From Prevotella sp. (GTDB lineage: Bacteria > Bacteroidota > Bacteroidia > Bacteroidales > Bacteroidaceae): 64,000 bases of DNA. The DNA lies in assembly GCA_017449675.1 (NCBI GenBank), contig JAFTFG010000003.1, positions 1-64,000 on the forward strand, read 5' to 3'. Both the position numbers and the translations under genes were made by a program. Below are positions 53,097 to 61,290 of the stretch, in pieces. The stretch's first letter is position 1. The number at the start of each line of letters is the position of its first letter. The notes under the pieces were generated by a model, which saw nothing but the letters and a program-made list of their open reading frames with translations, ran no database searches and was not told the origin of the DNA.

Positions 53097-54728
53097 TTAC
53101 AACTTCACGGTCGTGGGAGTGGACTGAATCCACTGAATCGCCACCTGCACTCCAAGTTCCAGACGCGGCTCCAAGAGGTCGGGCATACAGGAATAGGCAT
53201 TCGCCAGAGAGGTCACCTTCATATTCACCGTTGTCGTATAGTCTTGGGTGAACACCCTGTTGGCATACGCCCCTGTTCCCTTTCCTGCCGGGTCCAACTG
53301 GGCAATGAGGTAGAACTTGGTATCGGGATAGATGATACCGTCCCTACCATAGAACTGACGACCCGTCTTGTTCTCAAACTCCAAGATGACAGGAACCTTC
53401 TCATTGTCATACGACTGGAGCACCAGTGTGTTCACGCTAGCGGGATTACCCTCCACAGGGTCGTAGATAAAACGTGCATCCACATCACTCTGCGGCTCGA
53501 TGGGTTTGAAATCGAAGCCTACGGTATGCTGACCTCCGATAATCACACCCGTCATTGGCAGATTCGAGGCAGAGCCACCATATTCCACGACCATATTTTT
53601 CGCATCCCTTATCGTTCCCGTAATAGTCTCTAACACCGTCTGTAGACGACAGACTCCATACTGCAATGGTTCCTTCACACCTATTGCCTTTGTATGCAAT
53701 CCAACCTGTCCACCATCATGAAAACTACCTTCCAACAGACTAGTCCATCCGTCCGCATTCTCATATTTAGAGTGGGCGACATCAGCATCAGAAGTCTCAA
53801 TAGGACTATTGGTAAGATACCATAATTCCGCAGGATAAGTATAACGGATAATACCATTGACATTGTCCAGCGTTGTTGTGGCAGTACGTACCTCAAAAGC
53901 AGTACCTGTCCATCGTATCACGGCAGCACCGTCAGGTAAGCCCAAGGATGAGGGATAGCCGTTATCCAGGCAATCATTAAACTCCGCCGTGCTGTCAATA
54001 TTTGCAATAATATCTGCCGGAAGGTCACCAGAGAAAGTCTGCAACTGCTCCCTCAATGCCTTTACATATGCCTTAACCACACGTGCTGATCCTCCCAAAT
54101 AAGGACCGGAATCCTCTGAATTCGCCTTGATGAAGTTCAGATAGAGTGCTTTCAATGCTGATTCCGAGGTCTCACTCCATCCATCGGTATTGGCTATTGC
54201 CGTCAGATAGTCTGCCAGATCACGGGCATCATCATGAACATCATAGGTGTCTCGGAAAGGAGACAAACTAAAGGTGATATCAGCAGGCAACGGACTAGTC
54301 CCCAATGTTGTGACAACTTTACCATTTACGACAGAGGTTTCTTTCGGGATAGCACGGCCATAGACTAATAAACGATTAGTGCCCCATGGGATAGGACAGT
54401 CTTCCAAGTAATAGTAATAGCGGTTCTCTACTCGTGTGAGTGACCCTGAGGATACATCTTTCACCAAAGGGGCATCATCGACCGATATATCGGCATTCGA
54501 ATAGAAAGGAATAGCCACCACATCTTGAAGACCCCGGAAAGGTTGTCCCTCTGCCTGTACAACATCAGAACCCTGACGCATGGTCTGATTTGTCGCATTG
54601 ACACAGAGAACCAACAAATAGGAATCCTTTGTGTCCGTATCCGACACATCATCTGACACAGAGCATGATGCCAGCATCACTGCTTGTGCCAGACAAAGGT
54701 AAAAGTATCGAACACCATTCATTCTCAT
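53097..54728 (-). CDS. Mfa1-type fimbrillin, second copy
   Basis: A 543-residue lipoprotein-type precursor (lipobox LASCS near residue 22) that is a diverged paralogue of the 613-residue fimbrillin two genes upstream. Shared landmarks are PFRGLQDVVAIPF (against PVFRGMQDMRLIAF), TNRLLVYGRA (against TKAFLFYGRA), GGQHTVGFDFKPI (against GSQRNVNFQFDPI), FYLIAQLDPAG and the C-terminal CMPDLLEPRLELGVQVAIQW. The C-terminal strand is the donor segment exchanged between subunits in type V (Mfa1/FimA) fimbriae. It may be an alternative stalk or an accessory subunit. Confidence 0.82.
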   Translation of the reverse strand: MRMNGVRYFYLCLAQAVMLASCSVSDDVSDTDTKDSYLLVLCVNATNQTMRQGSDVVQAEGQPFRGLQDVVAIPFYSNADISVDDAPLVKDVSSGSLTRVENRYYYYLEDCPIPWGTNRLLVYGRAIPKETSVVNGKVVTTLGTSPLPADITFSLSPFRDTYDVHDDARDLADYLTAIANTDGWSETSESALKALYLNFIKANSEDSGPYLGGSARVVKAYVKALREQLQTFSGDLPADIIANIDSTAEFNDCLDNGYPSSLGLPDGAAVIRWTGTAFEVRTATTTLDNVNGIIRYTYPAELWYLTNSPIETSDADVAHSKYENADGWTSLLEGSFHDGGQVGLHTKAIGVKEPLQYGVCRLQTVLETITGTIRDAKNMVVEYGGSASNLPMTGVIIGGQHTVGFDFKPIEPQSDVDARFIYDPVEGNPASVNTLVLQSYDNEKVPVILEFENKTGRQFYGRDGIIYPDTKFYLIAQLDPAGKGTGAYANRVFTQDYTTTVNMKVTSLANAYSCMPDLLEPRLELGVQVAIQWIQSTPTTVKL

Positions 54729-54746
54729 TGCCTAATCTGATCTTTA

Positions 54747-55772
54747 TTAAATCTCAGGGTTGTAATGTCCACCATCTTTCCAGTCAAGCGTAACACTTGT
54801 CACTACCTCCTGCAAACTCGTCTGTATACTACCATTCTCGTTGATCCATCCTTTGATGATCTTCATCTGGCCTGCACGAAGTGGTTCCTTGACGTTTAGA
54901 ATTGTCTCCGTAATCGTTGCGTCGGGCTGCTCCACATAGACACGGAATTGCCAGAAGGTTGCTCCGGAAACATCTTTACTAAAAGGCTCCTCCGTTTCTA
55001 TGACCGTACGCATCTCATCTTCTGAGGACGGAAAATTCACAGAACAGAAACAGAGTTCATCTCCATCTGTTGTCAATTTGGCCGTACGTACTATCGGAGA
55101 CTTCTCCGCAAAGACATAGACACTATCATTGATATTAAACTGTGAGGCGAAACCTGTTGTAAACGCTTTCATCTCTTTCGTGTCATGTCCTCTCGGGTCA
55201 ATCACCAGAGCGGCAGCACAATTGGCCATATAGAGTCTCACATGGAAAGTCTGGTCAACTCCCTCCAACACCTCCATCGGCTGACGGGCCGTGAAGAGTC
55301 CTGTTGCATGAGAGCCAATCGTATCCTTTACCGCTGTTGTAGTAAGACGAGCGGTTGGACAATGCTCATCATCGCGCAAATCCACCACCTGATTCTCTCC
55401 GATATTTGCTACCGCAAGGTGCATATACTCTCTCATCGGCAGATAAATCGTATAACTCTGCTCACTGGCATTCATTACATGCTGGTCGTGACTCAAGCGT
55501 TCCTTGCTATTCTCCGTATCATAGAACGAGAGATCCACATCATGTGCAAAGTCCGTGAAGATATCTCGCAAATGAGTACGAAGGGCATTGGCGACATTGA
55601 CATCTGTCGTCGTATTGAGTTTGGTGGTGAGTTCTGTAGTGACATTTGTCACTAGCCGCATCTCATAGTCCAACTGAAAATCGTTGCCACAGTCCGACAG
55701 GTCGTCGTCAATAGTAGAACAACCCACCGTCAGAAACAATGGCAACAGAAAGATTGTCGTCTTCAACCTCAT
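54747..55772 (-). CDS. Mfa2/FimB-family fimbrial anchor lipoprotein
   Basis: A 341-residue lipoprotein whose start MRLKTTIFLLPLFLTVGCSTIDDDLSDCG has the lipobox followed by the DDLSDC motif typical of the FimB/Mfa2 family. Further family segments are YTIYLPMREYMHLAVANIGEN and FQFRVYVEQPD. In Porphyromonas these proteins stay in the outer membrane, anchor the fimbria and limit its length. Placed directly after the first fimbrillin with a 9-bp gap, the usual mfa1-mfa2 order. Confidence 0.85.
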   Translation of the reverse strand: MRLKTTIFLLPLFLTVGCSTIDDDLSDCGNDFQLDYEMRLVTNVTTELTTKLNTTTDVNVANALRTHLRDIFTDFAHDVDLSFYDTENSKERLSHDQHVMNASEQSYTIYLPMREYMHLAVANIGENQVVDLRDDEHCPTARLTTTAVKDTIGSHATGLFTARQPMEVLEGVDQTFHVRLYMANCAAALVIDPRGHDTKEMKAFTTGFASQFNINDSVYVFAEKSPIVRTAKLTTDGDELCFCSVNFPSSEDEMRTVIETEEPFSKDVSGATFWQFRVYVEQPDATITETILNVKEPLRAGQMKIIKGWINENGSIQTSLQEVVTSVTLDWKDGGHYNPEI

Positions 55773-55781
55773 ATCTGTGTC

Positions 55782-57623
55782 TTAGAATTCCTTATTAAAG
55801 GTCAGACCTGGTTTCCAATCGAGATTCACAGAGAAGGCCACCTCCAACTGTGGAGTCTTCAAGTCAGGAATGACATTATATGCCGCACCAAGACCTGTGT
55901 CATTTGTACCTAATTCGGCAATGGTGAATGTCACATTTGTAATATAGTCCTGCTTGAAAATCATCTTAGGAGAACCATTATCACCAGTGTACTCACCCGC
56001 TTTGGACAGGTCCAACTGACCCACCAAATAGAACTTGGCACCGGCAGGAACAATACCGTTCTTACTAACGAATGAGGTTCCAGAGGTATTGGTGAGTTCT
56101 ACACACACATTGACCAACGTCAAGTCCTCACCACTCTCCAGTACCAGCGTCTTATTGGTTCCCTGAGCAGCATTATTCAATGCGGCCATCGGCTCTGTCA
56201 TCTCTCTATCATAAATGGTATAATGCGTAGAGGTGCTGATTGGATCAAACTGGAAGTTCACGTTGCGCTGACTACCAATCAATACGGCACTGATGGGAAA
56301 ACCGCCGGTTGGAACGGTCACGTCATTACCCTCCTTGTCCTTTAACACTCCTTTGGCTGCTTTTACCTGTAAGTCAAGGCGACCTACGGCATACTCTATC
56401 TGACTTCTCAGAGCGATAGAACGGGTACTACCCTTTACCTCACCATCCCAACTATACTTCTGACCGTTGATAATATCAGTCCAACTCTCTTCACCATAGG
56501 TTTCAGACACTTTATCGTCGTCAGAGACACCTATCGTTGTATTGGCACGATATATCAACTCAGTAGGATAAACATAACTATTCAAAGGTGCTACATAGAC
56601 TGTTCCATTATGACCACCAACAATCGGCGTGGGGTTTGCAGGATTCTCCCAGTCAATAGCGGCTGCGCCATCAGGTAGGAAGATATTGGCAGGATAGCCG
56701 AGCATCTTGTTCATGATGATAGTCACCTTGTTGGTTGTCTCATCAATCGTTGCTCTGGATGTTCCCAAAATAGCAGCCTTAATAGCAGCAACATCAGCAC
56801 GCTCCGCATCTGTAGTGACTGTAACATCGCAGACTTTGTCCCAAAGATCCTGTACGGCAGCCTCTATACTTGCCGAAGAACCCGCAGTAGGCTGGAAGGC
56901 ATTCAAATAGGAATGCAAGGTCACATTCGAGACAGTTACGGCACGAATACTTTTGATATAGGAGATCAATTCAAGTGCACGCTCATTCACACCATGCTGA
57001 GTAACCACACCGTCAGTTGTTGTCTCATAGATTCCGGGCTGGATAGGTTGCAGGGAAAACTCATATTCTTTGACCGCTGCGGTATAACTTGCCGGAGCAT
57101 TGAGAACACCGGTATGGAATTTGTCTAAATGAGATTTATCAGCATCTGTTGCTCCCGTCGGATAGGATGTTGCCGATTCTCTGGTGGCACGTCCATAAAA
57201 AAGAAAGGCTTTGGTACCTACCGGTATAGACAAATCGCTATACACTTTGGCATTCTGACTTTCCTTGTCAAAAACACTCATGGAGCCAAGATTAATAACC
57301 TTGTCATTGAACGCTTTGATAGTTCCAGTGGCATCGGCATCAACCTCACTCTTTGCAACCCACTTATTAAAAGCGATGAGGCGCATATCCTGCATACCTC
57401 GAAACACTGGAGTTGTCTGTCCCTGCACAATGTTGTTGGCCATACGCATCTGACTACCAGAACCGGAGCCTAGAGAAATTGCCAACTGCGCCTTTACGGT
57501 ATTGTCCGTAGGATTGTAATTAGGATTATCCACCACTGCGTCGTCACCCGACGAGCAGGCAGTCAAACCCATGCTTAGCAATGCTATCGCACCTGCATAA
57601 GCCAAATTCATCAGTTTCTTCAT
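55782..57623 (-). CDS. Mfa1-type major fimbrillin
   Basis: A 613-residue precursor with lipoprotein signal MKKLMNLAYAGAIALLSMGLT-ACSSGDD. It has the Mfa1-family plan: N-terminal domain with the processing-region stretch QMRMANNIVQG, the internal helical insertion NERALELISYIKSIRAV, and a C-terminal domain (FPISAVLIGSQRNVNFQFDP, GAKFYLVGQLDLSK) ending YNVIPDLKTPQLEVAFSVNLDW. In this class the lipoprotein is cut by an Arg-specific protease on the surface and the freed strand groove accepts the next subunit's C-terminal strand. First fimbrillin of the operon, hence the likely stalk subunit. Confidence 0.87.
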   Translation of the reverse strand: MKKLMNLAYAGAIALLSMGLTACSSGDDAVVDNPNYNPTDNTVKAQLAISLGSGSGSQMRMANNIVQGQTTPVFRGMQDMRLIAFNKWVAKSEVDADATGTIKAFNDKVINLGSMSVFDKESQNAKVYSDLSIPVGTKAFLFYGRATRESATSYPTGATDADKSHLDKFHTGVLNAPASYTAAVKEYEFSLQPIQPGIYETTTDGVVTQHGVNERALELISYIKSIRAVTVSNVTLHSYLNAFQPTAGSSASIEAAVQDLWDKVCDVTVTTDAERADVAAIKAAILGTSRATIDETTNKVTIIMNKMLGYPANIFLPDGAAAIDWENPANPTPIVGGHNGTVYVAPLNSYVYPTELIYRANTTIGVSDDDKVSETYGEESWTDIINGQKYSWDGEVKGSTRSIALRSQIEYAVGRLDLQVKAAKGVLKDKEGNDVTVPTGGFPISAVLIGSQRNVNFQFDPISTSTHYTIYDREMTEPMAALNNAAQGTNKTLVLESGEDLTLVNVCVELTNTSGTSFVSKNGIVPAGAKFYLVGQLDLSKAGEYTGDNGSPKMIFKQDYITNVTFTIAELGTNDTGLGAAYNVIPDLKTPQLEVAFSVNLDWKPGLTFNKEF

Positions 57624-57656
57624 AATCGATTATTTTTGCTATTAGTTTTGTTCTTC

Positions 57657-58988
57657 TTATTTGACATAGTCGAAGTAGACCCTCAGATAACCTGAATTAC
57701 GCTGGTCATCCAGATGGTGCTCCTTGATATACTGATAGGTACGTCCGCCCCTCAGTTTACGGATCTTCTGCTCTCGACGGACGACATCCGGCTCGGTATC
57801 GATGATCTCCAATACCTTCTGCAACTCAGCAGCCTTGCCGGGTTCGTTGGCAATGGTCTCCTCCAACTGGTCACGGAAGTCGGCCCAGTCCTCACCGCCA
57901 TAGGAAAGGTCAAACTGGTCGTCGCTGACAGCCAGACGATCTTGGATATACTGCTTGAGGGCCAAGGCACGTTCCTTGGCAATACGCTCGTTAAAATTGC
58001 GTCCGCCATCGAAGGAGGCAAGACCCACAATCTGTATCTTACAGATCCGGCTACCGTCATCGGCCAGCATCTTACGGGTCACGTCAACGATACGGTCGAG
58101 GGTCTGCTGGTTGTTACGCCAGTCTGGTCGGATATCACTCTTAGCCTGTGGGAAGTAGACGAACAGGGCTCGCTGGTCACGACGGAGCACCTGGCTACGG
58201 TCGTAGGCCTTATACTCAGAGATATGAGCCAGGACGGGTTCCTCCCGACAGAGGATATCGATGGCCGGTTCCTTGACAGGCTCCTCGATGACGACGGGCT
58301 TCGCCGGCTCCACAGGCTGAACGGTCTCTGTGGGTTGAATCGTCTCAACAGGTTCGACAGGCAGGACCGTCTTCTTGGGACGACCCGGAATATTGAACAC
58401 GATATTCAAGGCGGCCTGCGGCATCACAAACCATTTCTTGTCATCCCCGATCTTCGTACCGCAATGACCACACTCGTAACGGTCATACTTGGTATAGCCG
58501 ACGGCTGCACCGATCAGGGCCTCGATGTTCCAATGACGACCCAACGGCCATGAGTAACCATAGTAGACACCCAAGGCTCCGAGGTCGCCTTGACGACGCT
58601 CGTCACGAACACTCTTATAGAGGCCGAAGGGGAACTTGACATCGGCAACGTTATAGTGACTGTAAATCAAGTTAACGCCAAAGAAATGATGAACATTCAC
58701 GGAGTCGGTCCAGTAACGGACATCGGGAGACACCAACAGGTGTTTCCACTTACGTGATTTGTTCTCATCAGCCGGCCAGGGGCAGTAACCTCCCGTCACG
58801 CCCAATGACCAATGAGGTGCCAAACGAAGTCCCACCCGTAGATTGGGTGTCAACCACGCATCGTACAGAAGATTATTACTGATCGTTACTTGCTGTGCCT
58901 TGACTGACATGGCAAACAACAACAAAGTAATTACTGCGACATAATTACGGTACCTCCTGCTTAACAATCTATTGCAATTTGCATGCAT
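57657..58988 (-). CDS. DUF3575 outer-membrane barrel with C-terminal OmpA domain
   Basis: A 443-residue protein with a signal peptide (YVAVITLLLFAMSVKAQ). Residues about 33-195 match DUF3575 beta-barrel proteins (TISNNLLYDAWLTPNLRVGL, HHFFGVNLIYSHYN, LGVYYGYSWPLGRHWNIEA). A Pro/Glu/Val-rich linker (PVEPVETIQPTETVQPVEPA) follows, then an OmpA-like peptidoglycan-binding region (LFVYFPQAKSDI ... IVGLASFDGGRNFNERIAKERALAL). It heads the fimbrial operon, as DUF3575 proteins often do, and may tether or translocate fimbrial subunits. Promoter and start agree: -7 box 32 bp upstream of the ATG. Confidence 0.85.
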   Translation of the reverse strand: MHANCNRLLSRRYRNYVAVITLLLFAMSVKAQQVTISNNLLYDAWLTPNLRVGLRLAPHWSLGVTGGYCPWPADENKSRKWKHLLVSPDVRYWTDSVNVHHFFGVNLIYSHYNVADVKFPFGLYKSVRDERRQGDLGALGVYYGYSWPLGRHWNIEALIGAAVGYTKYDRYECGHCGTKIGDDKKWFVMPQAALNIVFNIPGRPKKTVLPVEPVETIQPTETVQPVEPAKPVVIEEPVKEPAIDILCREEPVLAHISEYKAYDRSQVLRRDQRALFVYFPQAKSDIRPDWRNNQQTLDRIVDVTRKMLADDGSRICKIQIVGLASFDGGRNFNERIAKERALALKQYIQDRLAVSDDQFDLSYGGEDWADFRDQLEETIANEPGKAAELQKVLEIIDTEPDVVRREQKIRKLRGGRTYQYIKEHHLDDQRNSGYLRVYFDYVK

Positions 58989-59019
58989 ATTTTTAACGGT
59001 TATTATTGAAATTTCGCTG

Positions 59020-59052
59020 CAAAGTTATATATTAATGTACACATATATGAAA
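59020..59052 (-). promoter_or_regulatory. Promoter of the fimbria/adhesin operon
   Basis: Minus-strand TTTC (complement of 59049-59052, one mismatch to TTTG), 21 nt, TAACTTTG (complement of 59020-59027). The expected leader is about 25 nt. Apparently the only promoter for the ten genes below it, since all internal gaps are 34 bp or less. Confidence 0.65.
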
Positions 59053-59056
59053 AATA

Positions 59057-59091
59057 GGGGGGGGGCTTAACATATTTTAACACTATTAACA
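59057..59091. promoter_or_regulatory. G9 homopolymer and three phased TTAACA boxes upstream of the fimbrial promoter
   Basis: Nine G in a row (59057-59065) sit 4 bp upstream of the -33 box. TTAACA follows at 59067, 59077 and 59086 (10- and 9-bp steps, same helix face), a likely multi-site activator or repressor target. Confidence 0.6.
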
Positions 59092-59206
59092 CTGTAGGAG
59101 GTCTTTTACAACATCTCTGGCGTGTTTTCCAAATTAATTGACAAAGTAGAAACCACAAAACGACAGGCCATGAACAAGGATTTTTCCTACTACAGGTTTT
59201 TAATTC

Positions 59207-59286
59207 TCTGCAACATCTTACATTCTGCAACACTCGTTGATAATCAGACGATTACGTGTTGCAGATGGGTTGCAGATATGTAAGAT
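59207..59286. repeat. 80-bp nested palindromic array of TCTGCAAC and ATCTTACA words
   Basis: Order on plus: TCTGCAAC (59207), ATCTTACA (59215), TCTGCAACAC (59224), 22-nt centre, GTGTTGCAGA (59256), GTTGCAGA (59269), TGTAAGAT (59279). The inner arms are a perfect 10-bp inverted repeat, and each outer word also has its complement on the other side, though in changed order. It could be a recombinase or multimeric regulator site. Confidence 0.7.
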
Positions 59287-59305
59287 AGGGGCTTACAGGT
59301 CAACA

Positions 59306-59366
59306 GGTGCCGCCTCCGAGGGTCGAAGGTGCCGCCTTCAGGGGCAGAAGGTGCCGCCTCCCGGAG
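59306..59366. repeat. GC-rich 22-bp tandem repeat, almost three copies
   Basis: Units begin GGTGCCGCCT at 59306, 59328 and 59350; the first two are exactly 22 bp, the third is partial. Distinctly GC-rich against the AT-rich flanks. Confidence 0.8.
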
Positions 59367-59377
59367 TATTCCCTTAT

Positions 59378-59490
59378 GGGGAACAAGTTGTTTCATACAG
59401 GGAAACAAATCATTCCATACGATGGAACAAGTTACTCCAAGGCCTGGGATGATGTATTCTAAGGCATCGGACAAAGTGTTCCTAGGTATG
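59378..59490. repeat. Degenerate 22-24-bp tandem repeat, five copies, each semi-palindromic
   Basis: Units at 59378-59399, 59400-59423, 59424-59445, 59446-59468 and 59469-59490. Consensus is close to GGGAACAAGTTGTTCCATAC, in which GGAACAA and TTGTTCC are complementary. Copies differ from one another at several positions, so the array is old. Confidence 0.7.
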
Positions 59491-59496
59491 GGAAGG

Positions 59497-59518
59497 AAAA
59501 ATCCCCCAATTACAGGGG
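59497..59518 (-). terminator. Possible short terminator after the CYTH gene
   Basis: On minus: CCCC (complement of 59515-59518), 7-nt loop, GGGG (complement of 59504-59507), then T-rich tract (complement of 59497-59501). The stem is only 4 bp, 9 bp past the CYTH stop. Confidence 0.4.
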
Positions 59519-59526
59519 CAATGTCG

Positions 59527-59997
59527 CTACCAAGTCTTAAAGGGGTGAAGTCGGAGTTGACTGTTATAGAAGCGGCGGTCTCCCGTCACTTCTTTTCCGA
59601 TGAAATCGGGAATTTTTACTTCTTCACTGGCATTTTTAAGTTCCACTTCCGCCATGACAAGACCCTCGTTATCACCAAAAAACTCATCCACCTCGAAGGT
59701 ATGAGCACCACTCTTCACCAACCAGCGTGTCTTGTCGATGATACTTGGTTCGCAGAGGGTGAGCAGGTGGCGGGCATCATCCATGGGAATCTCCTGTTCA
59801 AACTCATAACGGGAGAGACCGCCGTCCAGACTGGGGCCCTTGATGGTGATATAAGCATGGTCGTCACGAATACGGATACGTACCGTCCGGCCGCACTCAC
59901 TACAGATATAACCCTGTCGGATGTGACTATGACTGAATGACTCCTTTTTATAGGAGTCATTCAGTACCAAGAACTTACGTTCTATCTCCAGCGCCAT
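59527..59997 (-). CDS. CYTH-domain triphosphate tunnel protein
   Basis: A 156-residue single-domain CYTH protein. It starts MALEIERKFLV, containing the ExExK signature, followed by alternating charged strands RTVRIRIRDDHAYITIKGP, YEFEQEIP, RWLVKSGAHTFEVDEFFGDNEGLVMAEVEL, the strands lining the tunnel that binds triphosphates with Mg2+. Bacterial members include adenylate cyclases, thiamine triphosphatases and tripolyphosphatases; the EIERKFLV type is often a tripolyphosphatase. Last gene of the operon; its ATG directly follows the stop of the small membrane protein gene with no gap. Confidence 0.88.
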   Translation of the reverse strand: MALEIERKFLVLNDSYKKESFSHSHIRQGYICSECGRTVRIRIRDDHAYITIKGPSLDGGLSRYEFEQEIPMDDARHLLTLCEPSIIDKTRWLVKSGAHTFEVDEFFGDNEGLVMAEVELKNASEEVKIPDFIGKEVTGDRRFYNSQLRLHPFKTW

Positions 59998-60141
59998 TTA
60001 TGCCATCATCGAGAAGGTCCAGATCAGATAGATAATAGCCAGAAGAATCAGTCCTCCGAAAATCCAACCGACTACTTTCTTACCTTTCTCTTCTTGTTTC
60101 TTGGCATAAGCCTCACGCTTTGCTTGTCCTTTCTTACTCAT
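59998..60141 (-). CDS. 47-residue single-span membrane protein
   Basis: A small frame read on minus from ATG 60141-60139 to TAA 60000-59998. The N-terminal half is highly basic (MSKKGQAKREAYAKKQEEK), followed by one membrane helix (VVGWIFGGLILLAIIYLIW) and a short tail TFSMMA. It fits exactly between prfB (18-bp gap) and the CYTH gene (0-bp gap), which argues for real, coupled translation. Function unknown; charge pattern predicts the N-terminus in the cytoplasm. Confidence 0.75.
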   Translation of the reverse strand: MSKKGQAKREAYAKKQEEKGKKVVGWIFGGLILLAIIYLIWTFSMMA

Positions 60142-60159
60142 AATATTGATTTTTTAAAG

Positions 60160-61281
60160 TTACTCTTCATCGGTAGTGGGAAACTCCATCAGGTAAGCCT
60201 TGATGAAATCGTCGATTTTTCCATCCATCACCCCATCGACATCCGAGGTCTGGTAGTTCGTGCGATGGTCTTTCACACGACGGTCATCAAAGACATACGA
60301 GCGGATCTGGGAGCCCCATTCTATCTTCTTCTTGCCGGCCTCTATCTTCGCCTGTGCCTCCAACCGTTTCTTCATGGCACGGTCGTAGAGTTGTGAACGG
60401 AGCAGGGCCATAGCACGCTCCTTGTTCTTCGGCTGGTCACGCGTCTCCGTATTCTCGATGAGGATCTCCTCTTCCTCCCCCGTATCCGGATCGGTATACC
60501 AATAACGCAGACGGACACCCGACTCCACCTTATTGACGTTCTGACCACCGGCACCACTGGAGCGGAACGTGTCCCACGAGAGTTTTGCGGGGTCCACATA
60601 TACCTCGATGGTATCGTCGACCAAGGGGGTGACAAAGACAGAGGCGAAAGAGGTCATACGCTTACCCTGCGCATTGAAAGGAGAGACACGCACCAGCCGA
60701 TGCACACCGTTCTCGCTCTTCAGATAGCCATAGGCATACTCGCCACCCTCAATCTGCATGGTGACACTCTTGATACCAGCCTCGTCGCCGTCCTGTAAGT
60801 TGGAGATACTGACCTTATAGCCGTGTGCCTCAGCCCATCGCTGGTACATACGCATCAGCATCGACGCCCAGTCCTGACTCTCCGTACCGCCGGCTCCTGA
60901 GTTGATCTTGAGGACACACTCCATCGGGTCTTCCTTCTGACGGAGCATATTCTTCAGTTCCAGTCCTTCTATCAACTCAATGGCCCTGGCATAGTCAGCA
61001 TCCACCTCCTCTTCCGTCACCATCTCTTCCTTATAGAAGTCAAAGGCGAGTTGGAGTTCGTCAGCGGCACTGCGGACATCATGATAGCCGTCAAGCCATT
61101 TCTTGATGGCCTTCACCTTCTTCATCTGCTCCTCAGCCCGTTTCTGGTCTTCCCAGAAGTCAGGAGCCTGGGTGCGAAGGTCTTCCTCCTCATATTCTAT
61201 CTTCTTCTCGTCAATCTTGAGATAGTGCCTCAACTTATCGGCCCTGTCCAAGACATCCTTCAGTTGGTCTTGTGTGATCAT
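60160..61281 (-). CDS. prfB: Peptide chain release factor 2
   Basis: A 373-residue class I release factor. It has the GGQ motif (SSGAGGQNVNKVESGVRL, about residue 249) that triggers peptide release and the SPF tripeptide (RVSPFNAQGKR, about residue 203) that reads UGA and UAA, which marks RF2 rather than RF1. The N-terminal region reads LRHYLKIDEKK in a single frame where E. coli has its UGA and +1 frameshift (LRGYL-UGA), so this gene lacks programmed frameshifting. Second gene of a four-gene operon, 9 bp after the acyl-CoA synthetase stop. Confidence 0.96.
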   Translation of the reverse strand: MITQDQLKDVLDRADKLRHYLKIDEKKIEYEEEDLRTQAPDFWEDQKRAEEQMKKVKAIKKWLDGYHDVRSAADELQLAFDFYKEEMVTEEEVDADYARAIELIEGLELKNMLRQKEDPMECVLKINSGAGGTESQDWASMLMRMYQRWAEAHGYKVSISNLQDGDEAGIKSVTMQIEGGEYAYGYLKSENGVHRLVRVSPFNAQGKRMTSFASVFVTPLVDDTIEVYVDPAKLSWDTFRSSGAGGQNVNKVESGVRLRYWYTDPDTGEEEEILIENTETRDQPKNKERAMALLRSQLYDRAMKKRLEAQAKIEAGKKKIEWGSQIRSYVFDDRRVKDHRTNYQTSDVDGVMDGKIDDFIKAYLMEFPTTDEE

Positions 61282-61290
61282 CGCTTCTAA

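Noticed and set aside
59244..59474. 76-residue minus-strand frame over the tandem repeats
   Set aside because: Repeat periods of 22-24 bp change frame between copies, so the array is not a coding repeat.
59306..59490. Possible CRISPR array
   Set aside because: Units are contiguous and degenerate with no unique spacers between identical repeats, and no cas genes are nearby.
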